In this document: piece after piece, positions 9,402-21,865 of the stretch
Layout of the letters: each line of letters begins with the position of its first letter
Numbering within the stretch: position 1 is the first letter of the stretch
Source of the DNA: Saksenaea vasiformis B4078
Lineage: Eukaryota > Mucoromycota > Mucoromycetes > Mucorales > Saksenaeaceae
Direction of reading: 5' to 3'
DNA: 64,000 bases
Assembly: GCA_000697055.1 (NCBI GenBank)
Contig: JNDT01002369.1
Span: 1 to 64,000 of the forward strand
Program-made: the position numbers and the translations under genes
Notes under the pieces: generated by a model
The model's database searches: none
Seen by the model: the letters and a program-made list of their open reading frames with translations, nothing else
Told to the model about the DNA's origin: nothing

Positions 9402-11090
9402 ATGATGGTTCAAGACAAGAAGGAACAGATTGAACTAAGTGCACATGAAATAAGTGAAAAGGAGACAACAGAATGGCGAGAACCACCTGATGGTGGTCGT
9501 GCCTGGCTGGTGTTGTTTGGCTGTTTTTGTGTAAGCCAAATTTTGCTGATCGATCCTTCCGTAGCGTTGTTTTTTCTTAATGCTTTCTCTCTCTCTCTCT
9601 CTCTCTTTTTTTTTTTCTTTTTTCAATAGGGCCTGTTCTGCACGTAAGCTATCTATCTTCTTGCGTTTTGCTTATCCAGAAAAGAAAAAAAAGAAGAGCT
9701 AATGCGTGTAGCCTAGTCAAGGATACAACTACAGTTGGGGTATTTTCCTCCGTTACTATGATACCTACATGTACCCTGATCGTATGACCGATTTATCATG
9801 GATCGGTTCTCTGTGGCTGGCACTAAGTAATATTGTTGGACCTTTTTACGGCTTCTTTGCGGCCAAAGTGGGGTACAAATGGATGTTATGCGCTGCTGTC
9901 GTATTTAATACTGCAGCGATGATGCTTGCTAGCGTAGCCCATGAGGTAATAATGAAGAAAAAAAAAAGAAAAGCTGTATATTCCGTCTACTTAACTTTGA
10001 ATTGTTCAAGTTTAGATTTGGCATCTTTACCTGACCCAAGGTGTGTTAGCCGGTATTGGCGCTTCGCTCGTATGGTTTCCCTGCATTAGTGCTGCCCAAC
10101 AATGGTTCGCCAAAAGACGAGGTCTAAGTGTTGGCATTGCCATCTCTGGATCTGGCTTTGGTGGCCTTGTGTTTTCCAATGTTGTTCAAGCTGCTTTGGA
10201 TTCACTGGGCATGCGATGGGCACTTCGCATTGTTGGCTTCATTTGTTTTGTCCTTCTCATTATTTGCGCATGCACTGTCAGACCGCTGAATGTTTCCTCG
10301 ACTGAGAACTTGAAACCCTTCGACCTCAAGCCTTTCCGCAACAAGCAGTTTGTCCTTCTCTTTATCATCCAGCTGATTGGAAATTTTGCCTTTAACGTAT
10401 GTTCCTTATCATTTGTTTGTTTACGTTTTTTTCTCAACCGTTCTGTGCAGGTACCCTCGAGCTTCCTTCCATGTATAAAATATATATATATGGAAATCGA
10501 ATGATCTAACCACCTTTTGCATTAGCTTATGCCAAACATCTTCATCTGAACGAATGGATCGGATCCAACATCTCAGCCATTCTTTCAGGAGTCATGATTA
10601 TTGGCAAAATCAGTACTGGATTTATCGGCGATTACATTGGTAGAGCCAATATGAATTTTATCTGTATTATGATGACCGGTGTTTTATGTCTTGCTGTATG
10701 GCTTACCGCTACCACGGCTGCCCAGGTCTGGGTCTTTGCTGCATTATTTGGTTACTTTGGAGGAGGTTACATGACAAGGTAGAATTGGGAACAACTAGAG
10801 AAAAAAGAAGAAGAAGCGAACTCACGAAATCTTTTAGTGTGCCTGCTGTGCTTGCACAAATTGTTGGTTTAGAGGATATCGAGGCATCCAACGGGTTATT
10901 GTTTTTCGCATGGTTTTTTGGTGGATTATTCGGCTCACCTATTTGTTCGGCATTAATTAATGTGGATGGCAAAGAACAGACCTATTCCTACGCAATTATT
11001 TTTGGAGGTGTGCTCATGGTAGTTGCAGGTTTGCTTGCATGGGCTGTACGCGTGTTACGAGGCGGCTGGTATCCGTTCGTAAAAGTATAA
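9402..11090 (+). CDS. Major facilitator transporter, monocarboxylate (MCT/MCH) type
   Basis: A plasma-membrane secondary transporter of the monocarboxylate-porter family; the substrate is not predictable. Exons 9402-9530, 9630-9643, 9717-9945, 10016-10396, 10451-10472, 10526-10778 and 10838-11090 give 426 aa. The family signature at the start of TM1 is present (EPPDGGRAWLVLFGCFC), then GYNYSWGIFL, LSWIGSLWLALSN, the loop 2-3 region, GVLAGIGASLVWFPC (TM4) and AQQWFAKRRGLSVGIAISG (loop into TM5). The second half starts with FRNKQFVLLF and includes GKISTGFIGDYIGR and FGGLFGSP. Two exons are tiny (14 and 22 nt), but both are forced by the conserved FCTQGYNYSWG and NVPSSFLPSYAKH joins. Two adjacent ATGs are possible starts; the first is used. 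Confidence 0.88.
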
Positions 11091-13077
11091 TTACACTAGA
11101 TTGTATAGAACTGCATAATAACAAAAAAAAAAGAAAAAGGAAAAGTGTCTTTACCCAGCAAATGATGAAGCTGTACATGATGTTTGTAAAGATCCCGATC
11201 GTCTCAATTCTCAAGCGGTTGGGCTGAAGATTAGAGTAATCTAAAGGTGCATCGGTATGTCAAGGCGCAGCTTATCCTTACCAATTACCGCTCAAGGTGT
11301 AGCGCCCCCCATTCTAGCTGAACCTTGTTGGTCAAGGAGCAGAGAGATACTGACGTAGTTATCAGCTGCAACCCGGAACCTTTCTTCTTGATTCGTGCGG
11401 TTTGCCCTGAAATGCGCAAGTTGGTATTTAAGTACAACCGCTCCACAGAGTTATGCTCGGATCACGTACAGCATTCTGTGTTGCATCACACGCTCGTAGA
11501 TGTAATCCGGAAGTTACATTGTCATAGTTTACCTTATCAGCAGATTTTTTGATGAGAAAATTGACGGAAGTACAGTTGTTTCTGATTCGGTGAGTACGCT
11601 TCCTTATTTATAGTACAGTCCGTAGGTTTAGGATAGCCAAATCCATCGACAACATGGCCTGCCCTCCCTGTAGAAAAATCGAATGCTCATTTCGAAGTGT
11701 AAAAGTGTATTTGAGAAAAAGTTATATCGATCGCAGATACAGGGATTGATCTACTAAACTTTGTGCAACAGCCTATTCCTGTGGATACGTCATTGAATAC
11801 AAAGGAATTCCGGGGCTGAGAGAGGCCGCTGCGTACGCTTTCGTTACAGCCGCTTGCTATTTCATTCCTCCGTCGCTTATTTATATCCGCGATCACGATA
11901 CTCGTATCACAGTGTACATGGGGTCGATGTGACACTTGTGCTATCCCACTAGCGTGGCAAGGAACCATTGGACCTATGTCCCTTAAAACAGACCGGCTGT
12001 CGGAGATCTTGGAGCATGAACGAGTCTTTCAGATTCTCAAGAAGAACGAGGACGCCACTGTACTCTTGACAGTAAGCGATCAATATACAAAATAGTGCCA
12101 TAAACTGCTGCAGTGGCTCTATAGTTTATTGCAATCGTCATGGAGACATAAGAATCCATTGACCATCATTGCTGAAGAAAACATAAGTCTTCCAATGGTA
12201 GGATTATCATATGCAAGAAGGATTTCTGAAGTGAGATCTACCTTCAAACGTTATCGTCATCCGATCCGCTACAAGCTGCGCCCACACAATCAGATTTTGG
12301 TTAGTAACGTTCTTAATCGATGGGCAGTTCAACTTGTCAAACATAAAAAAAGACAACAACAGAATTTCTTCTTTTTTTTTTTTGGGCCATGACTGATGCA
12401 TACAGATGTTTTGAATGGTGTTAACTAGAGATTCATGATATCTGGCGCTTCTGCAGGTTCGTGACACAAATCTGTTTGCAGATTAATCTACTAGATCGAT
12501 CTTTGCATACATGTTGGCCACGTATTTACGAAACGTTGGCTGTTATGCATGCCCACTATTTCGAAACCATGGGTCCTTGTGATCTCTTGTCAGCATTCTT
12601 GACGATGACGAATCAGAATGCAAAACGGATCGCGTTGATCATTGCAAGGGCCATTGCTTTACATCATAACCAACTATATTCAGGTGATGAACCGTATCAG
12701 ACAAAGCCTAGCAGCACAGCTAGGTTAGCAAAGTCTTTCCGGAGTTCACGGACTGTTTGATGGGTTGGAGTTTTGTTGAACCAGGATTATTCAACAACCA
12801 ATGATACAGTTTAACTGAGTTCTTTTTTTGTACTTTTCCTTTTTTGACTGGTTTTACAAACAGTTGAAAGATTTGCCCTTAGACTCACGTGCAGAATCAA
12901 ACATGGTGCTTGCTGGCGAGATGAGCAATGATTGAAACAACGATAACGAATTAGGTGGCTTTTTTTTTTAGTGGGACCCCCAGGTTGAGTTTATAAGCGA
13001 TCCGTCAATTTTTTTCCTTTCTTCTCCTCCCGACCAAGCCCTTTTCCTTTCCTTTTTCTATTAATTTTTAATCAACA
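11091..13077. other. Spacer with scattered coding remnants upstream of the desaturase
   Basis: About 2 kb between the transporter and the desaturase. Coding-like pieces on the plus strand are described under the fragment at 11258-12934. The last 130 bases are pyrimidine-rich (T and CT runs) and probably serve as the desaturase promoter and leader. A poly-T tract at 12960-12969 and an A-rich tract near 11120 are simple sequence. Confidence 0.5.
11258..12934 (+). pseudogene. Decayed multi-exon gene, family not recognised
   Basis: Several stretches read like protein in plus-strand frames: 11258-11356 (MSRRSLSLPITAQG), 11325-11552 (AVCPEMRKLVFKYNRSTELC, then LVDVIRKLHCHSLPYQQIF), 11555-11600 (DEKIDGSTVVSDSV, reached only by a one-base shift in a T run), 11964-12060 (SLKTDRLSEILEHERVF), 12460-12758 and 12864-12934 (LKDLPLDSRAESN). 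The shift at the T run and repeated stops suggest a broken gene rather than a long intron structure, but I cannot exclude an intact gene with introns I misread. No domain identified. Confidence 0.3.
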
Positions 13078-14762
13078 ATGTCAACACAGGCTGCTGACTC
13101 CGTTGGTAAGCCCAAAAAATTGCCTGAATTGGGTGAAAATCATGTGAAATTCATACTAATGAAATCAAAAAAGACAAGTATGTTTTTTCTAGAGAGGAAC
13201 TTGCAGCAATCTATCAGGATGTGAAGGATGGAAAAGTCGATGCAAAGAAATACATCATTGTCGATCAAAAAGTATATGATGTGACGGAATTTGCTGTGGA
13301 TCATCCTGGTGGTGAAGCTGTACTCAATACGCATATTGGCAAGGACGCAACAGGTACGAACCCTTCTTTATCCCTATTCCTTTTTTTATTTATTCAAAGG
13401 GATCTAACTTTTTTTTTATATATTTTAGATGTCTTCCACGCCATGCATCCAACTTCCGCGTATGAGTTGCTGGCCAACTGCTATGCGGGTGATTTGGAAC
13501 CCGAAGTGGTGGCCGAACACAAATCGAGCTCGGCAATGTTTGCGGAGGAGATGCGGGAACTTCGAGACAAACTTAAGCAACAGGGGTACTTTGATGCCAG
13601 CGGACTGTATTACACCTGGAAAGTGATGTCGACACTTGCCTTGTGTGTAGCTGGATTAGCCATTCTTTATGCTTATGGCCAATCCTCTACGCTGGCTGTT
13701 GTAGTGTCAGCTACTTTGGTCGGTATCTTCTGGCAACAGTGTGGTTGGTTGGCCCACGACTTTGGTCATCATCAATGTTTCAAAGATCGAGAATGGAATG
13801 ATATTTTACTGGTATTTCTCGGTAATTTTTGCCAAGGTTTCTCTCTCTCCTGGTAAGGCAAAGAATAAGAAGAAGAAGAAGAAGGAGACATCATTGAATA
13901 TAACAACTTACCTATATGCTATTTTTACAAGGTGGAAGAACAAACATAATACGCATCACGCCAGTACCAACGTTCACGGCCATGACCCTGATATTGACAC
14001 AGCACCCATCTTACTCTGGGATGAATTTGCATCGGCTAATTACTATGGATCTATTGAAGACACACCCAGCGCATTGACACGTTTTATTGCAGAAAACGTC
14101 TTACCTTACCAAACTCGTTATTATTTCTTTGTCCTTGCATTTGCTCGTATTTCCTGGGCTCTTCAGTCATTCATCTACTCGTTCAACGAGGGAGCCATCA
14201 ACAAGTCCGCCCAATTGAACTTGTACGAGCGTTCTTGCCTAATCGGTCATTGGATTCTGTTTACCGCTGCTACCTTCTTTTGGACTAGCAGTGTCAATCA
14301 CATGTTGTTATTCTTCATCATCAGTCAGGCCACCACAGGTTACGCGCTCGCCATCGTTTTTGCGTTGAACCACAACGGCATGCCGGTCATCAGCCAAGAA
14401 AACGCCGAACAGATGGAGTTCTTCGAGATCCAGGTGATCACAGGCCGTGATGTGACAATGGGTGTGATCGGTGACTGGTTTATGGGCGGGTTGAATTATC
14501 AGATCGAACATCACGTAAGTTCTCACGACTGAATTTAAGTAACCAGGGGAATAGTGAATTAACATGTTTTTTTTTAATATAGGTTTTCCCTGATATGCCT
14601 CGTCATAACCTTCCTAGAGTCAAGCCGATGGTGAAAAACCTTTGCAGAAAATACGATATCTCCTACCACGACACATCAGTTATCAAAGGCACACTTGAAG
14701 TACTCAATGCACTTGATGTCGTGCAAAAATTGTCGCTTAAATTAAGCAAGAAAGCGTTTTAG
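13078..14762 (+). CDS. Cytochrome b5-fused front-end fatty acid desaturase (Delta-6 type)
   Basis: Introduces a double bond between an existing one and the carboxyl end of the acyl chain (linoleic to gamma-linolenic acid if Delta-6), in the ER membrane. Exons 13078-13105, 13174-13353, 13429-13852, 13932-14514 and 14583-14762 give 464 aa. The N-terminal cytochrome b5 domain has the haem-binding DHPGGE. The three histidine boxes are HDFGHH, HNTHH and QIEHH; the Gln in the third box is typical of front-end desaturases. QQCGWLAHDFGHH and CQGFSLSWWKNKHNTHHAST are very close to Mucor Delta-6 enzymes. Intron 1 has two possible donors in the same phase; the GTAAGC donor at 13106 is preferred over a GTGAAA donor 33 bases later, which would add 11 residues. 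Delta-8 sphingolipid activity is less likely but not excluded. Confidence 0.92.
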
Positions 14763-17700
14763 ATTGACGACATAGAAAAAAAAATAAGAAAAAAAGAAAA
14801 AAAGAAACCTCGCTTTTCCTTACACAGCAACTACCTTACATCTCTCTCTCTCTCTCTTTCTCTTTCTCTTTTTCTATTACACAAACACTCTAGCTCTCTA
14901 TCTCTCTTTTTATACGTACACATATACATTTCTTTTTTTTTAACTACATACATACTTTGGTTTTTGCCGTGTTTAACGGTCTGAAATACAACCCGGGATC
15001 TGCCCCTTCATGATGCAACTCCATTCTCCGCACTCCGACTTTTTTTTCATACAATGGCGGACAATGAAATGAAATCACATCCATGACCTGAAATGTATTC
15101 AAAAAGGTGCATTCCATGCAAATCCTCGTGCGTAAAACACGTTCGCTATGCATAAAGTTATTTCTTCTCTTTTTTTTTTTTGGTTTCAAACGATTACAAG
15201 AGGATAGGTAAGGAACTCATTCAAGTAGGTGTTACACAAGTCCCAACATGCAATGATCCCCAAAGGTTGGTTAATGAACTACTTATGTCACTACAACTTT
15301 ACTTAAGGACAAGAAAAACCTAAGACGATGCTTTGATCAGAGCTAGAAGCATTGAAAATTCCTTGAGATTGAAACGATCGAGGTGCATGCCGTGCTGATA
15401 TGATAGTTCTATGATGAAGCATTTGCTAGGAGCTGTCACTGTGGTGGAAATGGCGACACATGTATAATCCTATCTGACGCCATTTTTACCATTGATCGCT
15501 GTTGTATCGTTTGCTAGAAGAGGGGTCAGTGTAAGGGTAGAGGAGACCGAGGTTTATCTTTCAGAACAAATAATTAGATATTGGGAAGCGGATTCACAAT
15601 AGTCAACACCACGATGGTCCCCCTGTTTTGCAACGGCTGCATTGAAAGGGAGTCTGAACATTTTCGACATGCGATATACACAGTTCACATGAAATAGATG
15701 GGCAGGGAACGCTCCCTAAGGAATTCCTCTACGCGGGAAGCCAAATATCTCTGAGTACTTTTACCGAAAACGTTTAAAGGAACCGTCCTCTAGCGGACAA
15801 ACATCGCTAGTCGAAAGATTGCAAGACAGCATCGAGTATACTATGAGACTGCAAATATTCGGAACAGGGGACGGGCTAAAGAGAGTTGTGATCGACCTAT
15901 GAAAATGCGTCCACCCGGATTTTAGATCCGCTCGGTGCTCTCACTCTCCGCTGCTCAAACCGTAGCCAAACAAAAAGTTCTCTTCATTATGGGATGCTTT
16001 GTATCTAATGAATAACGGGAATCAGAAGAGTTTGCAAACAGATCAAAAACTCCCCGAAGACCTCATGATACGAGAAAAACAGCAGCTGCTTGAGACGATT
16101 TTTTACTTTCTTAACGAATAGGAACTCCGATCGAGATTAGTTCTGTCTGGATTGCAATCAAGCAAACGTCTAACATGCGGTTATTTTGTTTGAATCGTAT
16201 ACAATATGCTTGCATTGGTTGGTAATGCATTTTGGTCAGTTTTTGCATCAAACAAACTGCGCCGCTTGCTAGATTCTTTTCTTGTTTTCATTAGAGCAGA
16301 ACGACTATATATCATCACCAAATATAATCAAAACTTGAAGGACGTTTGCCCCGCAATGAAAATGGTACAGGAGTCATTCGTCACAGTGCAGTGACAACAT
16401 CAGTGACTCAAGAGTTCATATCCAGAATGTGATTTTCCTATTCCCTAAATGATGATAACTTGTGTGTGAGAAGATCGGTTCTGGAAAATTTTGAATACTT
16501 GACATTTTACCATTCCCTCTCATAACGTCTTGCGAGTATTGGGCCGAAGAATGCTTGATGATTACCCGAAGCTGTGTTGCTGAGCTTGTTGATCCAACAA
16601 GCAACGATGATCATGCACTCTTTGGTGGATCTAGTACTGCGGACCAACGTAAATATCCTGTCCTTAGACTATTGGGAAAATCCAGAAATCAAAAACCTGT
16701 TAAAAAAAAAAAAACGAAAGAGATGGTCGACGGGAACGCTGAATCTGAGGATAACAAGGCCGAGGCTCTACAAACGGTTTGTGAAACAACAGAGCAGCAA
16801 TTCAGTAAGAATATCCGAGATCTGCGAAGCAACCCTGACCGTGCCATGGCATACGCAAATGCTGGATACGAATATAGCTTTCGCTTGAAGCGCAGTTATG
16901 CAATGGATGGCTGAAGAAAAACAAGATAGAAGCCAGCAAACTAGCCAGATGGCCGAACCTCCGGAACTCACTCTGCCTGCCGAGAAGAGTCAGGAAGCGA
17001 AGTTGGAAAACGGAACTCTCATCAACTTTGCCGACAATTATATTTCAGCAATGAACTGGGCAAATTGCATTGAGGAAGGGAAATGACAGGGAGGAGGATG
17101 GTCGTGTCTCATCGGAACGTCCGAAAGTTTAGTGGATGCTGCGTGTTTGCACATCACGTCATCTCTTTCAAACGATCCCTTCTAAATAAAATGAGTGTGT
17201 CCTCTTTAGAAGCCTTTGTGCCATCGAACAGCGGCGATCATTTCAATCAATCATATTTCTTAGAACATCGGACGTTGCATATTTATTCTTCATCTCTTGA
17301 TTCGGAAATCAATTTCATATCCGGCAGCTATAATGCAAAGACCAGATCATACTGACAAGTGAATATCATCTTCTAATCCGCACGCAGTTCGCATCGTGCA
17401 GCGTGACGATCTCGAAGGTGACGGATGTTAGCCCACATGAAACTGTTTTCTTTGGAACAAGTCGGCCGACAAATGCCTCTATTTAGCATGTAATATAAAG
17501 GTATTTGAGTGCCTTTATTAGTATTTTCACTCTCTTTTCCGATAATAAACCGGATAATCGTCTTTTTGTACTTGCGTGCCCGATTGCTTGTTCTTGCGAA
17601 TGTCACAGCTACATACTGTACCACCGCCACATCGTATAGTTTGTGCACGCTGTCATGGATATCCTGAATATATGACGATAAACGGATCTTTCTTCATCGT

Positions 17701-17978
17701 AATGGGCAATTGCAGAACTCATCACGACAGACTTCCATGTAACTTACTCTGGTGACGAAATCTTCACCAAAGTACGAGTTTATTTTTTACACTTTTTGTT
17801 CCTTCACGAAGAAAAAAGACGAATAGCGTAAACGATAAGATTAAGTACAATGATAGATAATAGACGGAGCATTAAATGAGATGCTAAAGAGAATAAAAAT
17901 ACAGAAATTCATATAAAATTGTTGTCTATGGACAAGAGAAAAAAAAAAGCAAAAATAAATGAATGTTGAATTTGTTTA
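14763..17978. other. Spacer with CT repeats and interrupted open frames
   Basis: Starts with the desaturase 3' region, including CT microsatellites at about 14840-14870. From 14944 to 15150 the minus strand has an open frame with no clear start or splice. Between 15200 and 16500 I see no coding signal. At 16555-17085 two adjacent plus-strand frames read like protein across a frame change. On the minus strand at 17373-17700 another protein-like stretch is broken by stops (GRLVPKKTVSCGLTSVTFE). The pattern suggests decayed mobile-element ORFs, but I identified no family. Confidence 0.5.
16555..17085 (+). pseudogene. Frame-shifted open stretch, possible element ORF
   Basis: The first frame (16555-16914) is charged and includes RDLRSNPDRAMAYANAG and YEYSFRLKRSYAM, then stops. 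A second frame entering at 16898 carries on with QWMAEEKQDRSQQTSQMAE and runs to 17085. The two overlap at the same Ala-Met codons, as expected if one frameshift broke a single ORF. No recognised domain, no splice site at the junction. Confidence 0.3.
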
Positions 17979-20777
17979 TCAGGCGTCACCGAAAGTGCCT
18001 CCACTGGCTGTTTTGCCATCTTCACGCGCTTGTTCAGACCACGTGCGTATGGCTTTCAGCATTTCCATGATTTTCGTTTCATTGCCACTGAAAACATCTA
18101 CAACAACAACAACAACATAAGCAACCAATTGAGTAAAATAGCAAAAAATCAATGAGTTGTTTTTTTTTTTTTGGTTTTACCTTTGATCGTGTAGCGCCCA
18201 TCGACCACAACTCCTTCACGTCCCATAAATTTGAAGACAGCAACAATGTTGTCAAGCATATGAACGTGGATAGAACTTCCATTCAACTGTGTAGGTCGGC
18301 GCATTTCTTTCCCACTCAATGCTTCCATTAAATCCATCAGCACTTCTCCCGTACGGAGTTCACTTAGTCGATGGATCTTGGCGTTCACGTGCTGATTAAT
18401 CCAATGAATATAATCCGTCTCATCCCATGTATGGCTGCGTCGATGATGATAAGGATGATCTATTGCGTTCTGTTGTTGTCGTTTGTCTTGTACTTCTTCA
18501 TTTTCTTCTTCACGACGTAGACGTGACAAGCGACTGCTTGCCATGATATCATCATGCAGTGGATCAATCAAGTCCTCATCTTCCTCCCCGTAAAGGGTCA
18601 TACGTGCACCGAAGCCGGAGTCTTGCATACGCTTAGGACCGGAGGAAAGGGAGGTTTCTGGTTGCACGGATTCACGTCGGGATCCGGGATGGAATAGTTG
18701 GGCGGTATCATCAGACATGGACATACGTAAAATAGGTTGTGGTCGATCATCCAAGGATGAAATAGGTCTATCCATCGAACGCAGCCGTGGAGACTGAGGA
18801 CGACTATTATCTTTTCCATACAAAAGCACAGACGGTGGACGTGGTTTCATTCGGCGAGCAATATCTAATGAAACGGTAGGAATGGAACTGGATGACATGA
18901 CAGGAGCTATAAAAAATGCAAGGTCAGTCTTTAGTTTAGGGTTCTATGCATAAGAGAGAACAAGTTACCTTCCAAATCTCTGGAGATGGTAGCCTTTAGT
19001 AGGGCTTTTATCCATGCTCGTAGACTGGCTTCTGAATCGGTATAGAAATAAAAGGTACGTTCACGATCATGTTGTGCTTTGAAACAGTATTTTCCAGAAT
19101 GGATTGTATCGTCGTAGACAATCTTATAACCACGGAGGTTGATGATCCCTTTCATTCGTATTTCCTGCAGGATTAAAAGAAAAAAAAACCTTAGGCATGC
19201 GTTCTTAAAGACAAAAAAAAGACTTTACCTTTGGACTTTTAAAGTAAAACATATTTGAACCTTTTAGGACAAACCAACGTTTGTTCCATGTTTTGTATTT
19301 ATCGCTTTGTTTATGCAGCCAGCCTTCAATATCAGGAGTGACATTGGGAGGGTGATGATCGGCAATACCCAATCGCTGGGCAATGCCATCTACGGAGTCA
19401 CGGGAGGCTACGGATAGGACGTTTTGCGGTTTGGAACTCGGGAGGAAGGACGAGCGCATAAAATTATATCGGCTTGCAAAAAGGGAAGAAGAAAAAGAAG
19501 CACCATATAAATAAACACTTCTTTATAATCCTCGCCCACCATCACACGACTTACGATTTCAAGGTAGATGGGGGATTCGGTTGCGAGAACTGGGAATTCC
19601 TCATTAGTCAACCAAGAGATAAGAAGGCACGTGTGACTTACTGTATTGAATTTATTGATTTCGCGTTGTCCTGAACGTGGATAAGTGCGTTGTCTGTCGT
19701 CCAACATAGCCTGTTTTGTAGTCGGATACGCGCGTTCGTATGCAGGTCGGTCATCATTAGAGGTTAAACTATAATGATCTGCGGGTGGCGATGTAGGACG
19801 TGACATAGAGACAACAACATCATGCTCCATCGCATGCGTGTTTTTGTCAGTACGATCTGTTGTTTCCTATCAAACTTTCTGTATAAGGTTAAGTGATTCT
19901 AAGAACGTCAGCCTATTTTACATTCTCTGCATGCATGGTCAAGGTAGACCCCTTCTGTTGACGCATGATCTCTTCTTGAAGAGCAACAATTGCTCCATAG
20001 ATTTTAAATCGCTTGCCAAATGTATTTACTTCTAGTTCCTTGAGTGACTCTACTGTCAGCTCCAGAAGCACATCGCCCGTGATTTCTTGAGCTACAATTA
20101 AAAAAAAAAGAAAAAGAAAAAGAGAAGATCAATGCTTGAACTGAACGTGCTGTACCATTATAGCCAACATACCTTTGAAGTGACTGGCCACACTGGCAAA
20201 TCCCATGGCATCTAACCATGTAGCTACTTGATCACACGTCCAGTCTTCAGGTAATGTGTCTTTCAGCGTGGGTAATGCCAATGCAGCTGTGATTGAAGGT
20301 TGAAGTCTTGATGCGGAAGATTTGGTAGGTCGTGGCGTGGAGTAGGATGAACTAAGGGAGGACATGGAATTATTGCGCAGCCGGTCTTTTGATTTTTTCG
20401 TAGAAGAAGAGGTGGAGGGTGTTGGAAGTTGTGGTGGATGAGGATGGCTGCTCTTGGATGGTTTTAATTGCATTTGTGTAATAGCATCTTCTAATGTATC
20501 GATTTTGGTTTCAAGTGAGGTCAAGGCAGGCTGCTGATAAGTGGTATAGTTCATAGGGAACAACCCAATTTCGCCTCGTGCATTTCGACCCTAAGTCGTC
20601 ATTGACTTAACTCATGTTCTTCCAGACTTTCCGTCGTGTTTTTACCTGCCACCAGCCGTCGTTATAGCCCTCGTCTTTCTCGAGCACAATCACAGGCTCA
20701 CCCACCGAAAAGGCGATTTCGTCGTCATTTTCGGCTTCGAAGCTGTGGATGGCATAGACAGTTTCAAGGCCTGCCAT
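17979..20777 (-). CDS. SH3-SAM-PH polarity adaptor (Boi/Pob1-like) with C-terminal CH-like domain
   Basis: Boi1/Boi2 and fission-yeast Pob1 are cortical adaptors linking Cdc42 and the exocyst to polarised growth. The N-terminal exon (20646-20777) gives an SH3 domain (ETVYAIHSFEAENDDEIAF, continuing to NDGWWQGRNARGEIGLFP). A Ser/Pro-rich linker follows, then a SAM domain (EDWTCDQVATWLDAMGF, then ITGDVLLELTVESLKEL). A PH domain comes next (IEGWLHKQSDKYKTWNKRWF to EASLRAWIKALLKATI). The last exons encode a calponin-homology-like region (DYIHWINQHVNAKIHRLSEL, GEVLMDLMEALSGKEM, MLDNIVAVFKFM, DVFSGNETKIMEML). The stop is at 17979. Start at 20777 sits three codons before the SH3 domain. The CH-like end is not part of yeast Boi/Pob1 as I know them. 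Confidence 0.85.
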
Positions 20778-21865
20778 AGGACACGAGATAAGAAAAAGAA
20801 AGAAGGAACGAAGGGTAAAGGAAAGAAAAAAAGAGGTATGTGTGTGTGAGAGAGAGAGACTAAAAGGGATTTGGAGAAAGGCTTACAACAAAAAATCGAC
20901 CGAAAATTAAGATGCTGCTGGGATCGTCACACAAACCGCCTTTTTGAACGTTTCAATTTCAAAGTCAGAAATCACCCTCTCTCTCTCTCTCTCTTTCTCT
21001 CTCTATCTGCCTTTCTCCTTAGTGTGCGCGTCATTGTCTCTCATTGATGTTGTTGCCAGGATAGATTGAAACACATAGGAGCGCTTTGTTTTCCAATCGG
21101 TAAAAAGATTTCCTCTTATTCATCTGACCCGTTTTGCAACCATCGTACGCATAGCCAATCTTACACTAACCTTCCGAGTAACAGTACCTCTTATTATTAT
21201 CCCGTACTATCGTTAGGGAAGAGGATCTAAAAAAAAAGGTCCCTTTATAAGTGACACCTTTTCCCCTTTTTCGTCTTCTTTATCGGATGGCAATGACCTT
21301 TATATTTTCTTACATCTTGTCTTTCTCATATGTTTATTAGCTAAGAATATGTATGATAAAGAATGAAGGGGTAAAAGTGTCATAAAAAACCAATTGATTT
21401 GAACAATTTACGCCCTGTGCATCTAACCCTGTTGCAAATGGGTACAAACAAACAATTAAATGTTGAATTTTTCATTTTAAAGGCGGTAGAACCATAATAA
21501 AGGGCACGAGTCACATTCAATGCAGGGTAGTGGATGATTGCGTCTGTGCAGGGATACAAGGTGAAACCCGTCTGAACCACGACGAGCACGATTGGATCTT
21601 TGACCCCCGCCACCTCCCAATGTACAATCTTTTTTGATCATAAGAAACAGGTTTTTTTTAATAAGCTGCCTTGCTTGTCCTACTTCCAGCCGATGAACAT
21701 GACGATGCAGCAAAATATGCTGTGAGACAGGATGATCATTTGATATAGGAAGTGCGGGGCACAAAAATCTTGCTTGTTCATGTTACACGTGACGAATGTA
21801 AGTTTGAATAATTCAGCCTATCTTTAAAGGTCAACGCGCTCACTCATTCTCTATTTCTCGATACG
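20778..21865. other. Spacer: Boi-like leader, CT tracts, possible small minus-strand ORF
   Basis: Upstream of the Boi-like gene lie GA/CT tracts (about 20840-20865 and 20980-21005), likely in its leader. From 21100 to 21370 nothing is seen. The possible small ORF at 21479-21790 is listed separately. The last ~75 bases form the CMC4 upstream region. Confidence 0.5.
21479..21790 (-). CDS. Possible small hypothetical protein
   Basis: A minus-strand frame from about 21790 to the TAA at 21479 reads ARFLCPALPISNDHPVSQH, HRLEVGQARQLIKK, then RSNRARRGSDGFHLVSLHRR and a Cys-containing end (CIECDSCPLLWFYRL). It has a poly-Gly run and no good ATG: a stop lies directly upstream, so a 5' exon would have to fit within the 75 bases before CMC4. 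It may be a spurious frame. Listed because the composition is protein-like and the CxxC motif is intact. Confidence 0.22.

Noticed and set aside
15200..16200. Possible retroelement interior in the spacer after the desaturase
   Set aside because: No reverse transcriptase, protease or integrase motif in any frame.
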